DNA of 5,263 bases from Acidobacteriota bacterium (GTDB taxonomy: Bacteria > Acidobacteriota > UBA6911 > RPQK01 > JADFOI01). Within the stretch, counting starts at the first letter, position 1. The number at the start of each line of letters is the position of its first letter. Position numbers and translations under genes: made by a program. Where the stretch lies: assembly GCA_030624355.1 (NCBI GenBank), contig JAUXKG010000216.1, positions 1-5,263 on the forward strand, written 5' to 3'. The notes beneath the pieces are model-generated. The model searched no databases and was not told the DNA's origin. It worked only from the letters and a program-made list of their open reading frames with translations. Shown piece after piece: positions 4,574 to 5,263 of this stretch.

Positions 4574-5263
4574 CTCAATCACATAAAGTCCTTGATCAGG
4601 TTCCGAAAGCAGTTCGCAACCGGACTCGGTAATCAGTACGTCTTCCTCCGAACCATAGAGAATGTCCGGACCCTTCAGATAGGCTTCCACAGAAAAAGTC
4701 ATGCCCCGCTCAAGCATCGTATCGTCGGTGATTCTCACCAGCGGCGGTTCACTGGCACTCAGACCCAGTCCGTGACAAAGATGAAAGTAAGGTGGATTGA
4801 CGTATTGGGTATACTGCTCAGGCTCGATACCCGCTCTCTCGTAAAGACCCACGGCTTGCTGCATGGCCTGCTCGCAAGTGATACCGGGCCTCAGAATCTC
4901 TGCAATAAAATCTCTCACAAAACCTCGAATGAGATCGTGATAGCGAACGTTCTCCTCGGAGGGTGGGCCCATGACGGCCATGCGGCAAAACTCGCCCCAG
5001 TAACCGTTGTAGAGGACCCCCGAATCAACGAATATCGCATCCCCTCGTTCCATGCGCAGATCAGTCGGTCCTGAAAAGTAGCTTCTCAAGTCTGTACCGC
5101 GCCCTCGTGCGCTGGAAGACATAGTCATCTGGGTATGGGGGGGCCGCAGCGACCCCTCTTCGATCAGCGAAAGCACACAGAGTTCATACACCTCTGCCTC
5201 GGTCATGCCGATCTGAGCACGGCCAAAGGCCTTGGCCAGGCCCTTGCTGTTGATCTGGTCGGC
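4571..5263 (-). CDS. M24 family (creatinase/aminopeptidase P fold) hydrolase, 5' end outside window
   Basis: The frame is open to the window edge. The visible 230 residues correspond to the C-terminal pita-bread catalytic domain; the N-terminal creatinase-N domain and the start codon lie beyond base 5263. Complete relatives are roughly 380-400 residues. Aligning by motif (visible-fragment numbering) gives FVDSGVLYNGYWGEF with Asp80 at the first metal-ligand Asp and Glu91 where the second Asp is normal. CHGLGLSASEPP has His164 at the ligand His but Ser171 in place of the second, catalytic His. FSVEAY has Glu193, and GSEEDVLIT has Glu207. Four of five ligand positions are thus kept, one is D-to-E, and the proton-shuttling His is lost. 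This argues against a plain Xaa-Pro peptidase and for a specialised C-N hydrolase or lyase, as in creatinase, ectoine hydrolase or DMSP lyase DddP (inference). It is probably the first visible gene of a three-gene operon. Its TAG stop overlaps a palindromic-repeat arm. Confidence 0.88.
   Translation of the reverse strand, partial: ADQINSKGLAKAFGRAQIGMTEAEVYELCVLSLIEEGSLRPPHTQMTMSSSARGRGTDLRSYFSGPTDLRMERGDAIFVDSGVLYNGYWGEFCRMAVMGPPSEENVRYHDLIRGFVRDFIAEILRPGITCEQAMQQAVGLYERAGIEPEQYTQYVNPPYFHLCHGLGLSASEPPLVRITDDTMLERGMTFSVEAYLKGPDILYGSEEDVLITESGCELLSEPDQGLYVIE

Noticed and set aside
4538..5074. 178-codon plus-strand open frame antisense to the M24 gene
   Set aside because: It has no recognisable domain or good ribosome site, and lies entirely opposite a clear M24 coding region and its leader. 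The other antisense frames in the window were dismissed on the same grounds.
2310..5263. Assignment of the enzyme block as an ectoine degradation operon (doeA/eutC)
   Set aside because: Only two family-level similarities exist. The deacetylase, class III aminotransferase and AsnC-type regulator expected of that pathway are not in the window.

Overview
The window holds five protein-coding genes in two convergent blocks. The organism looks like an uncultured environmental bacterium. The DNA is moderately GC-rich, start sites carry ordinary Shine-Dalgarno sequences, and the secreted binding protein has a typical signal peptide. Intergenic DNA is littered with short repeats: palindromes ending in TCCGGGCTA, TGACAAC and GAGTGTC heptamers, and AATCCGTG octamers. 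I associate this style of intergenic DNA with large-genome soil or marine lineages such as Acidobacteriota. That is an impression, not a taxonomic assignment.

Layout. Bases 1-137 hold no complete gene, but contain half of a dispersed palindromic repeat and a weak possible promoter. Bases 138-2180 (+) encode the membrane permease and then the periplasmic binding protein of a NitT/TauT-type (SsuC/SsuA-like) ABC importer. The matching ATPase is not in the window. The 144-base gap between these two genes contains a strong palindromic hairpin, a second smaller hairpin and a duplicated start-like sequence. Bases 2181-2309 are the convergent junction, filled with short repeats. Bases 2310-5263 (-) encode a tightly spaced three-gene block, read from the right: an M24 (creatinase/aminopeptidase P/ectoine hydrolase fold) hydrolase truncated by the window edge, an ornithine cyclodeaminase/mu-crystallin family NAD(P) enzyme, and a fold-type I PLP aminotransferase of the MocR/2-aminoadipate type.

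How the genes may work together (inference). The importer would bring in a small nitrogen- or sulfur-containing organic compound. The M24 enzyme would cleave an amide, amidine or peptide-like bond, the cyclodeaminase-family enzyme would oxidise or reduce the resulting amine/imine, and the aminotransferase would move the amino group to a 2-oxo acid. Both the M24 enzyme and the cyclodeaminase homologue lack a residue normally needed for the textbook activity, so their substrates should not be copied from the family names.

The most unusual feature is in the non-coding DNA. The TAG stop codons of the permease and the M24 gene, and less clearly that of the cyclodeaminase-family gene, coincide with the first three bases of a palindromic-repeat arm (TAGCCCGGAT-like). 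A recurrent mobile or REP-like sequence therefore appears to have supplied gene ends.
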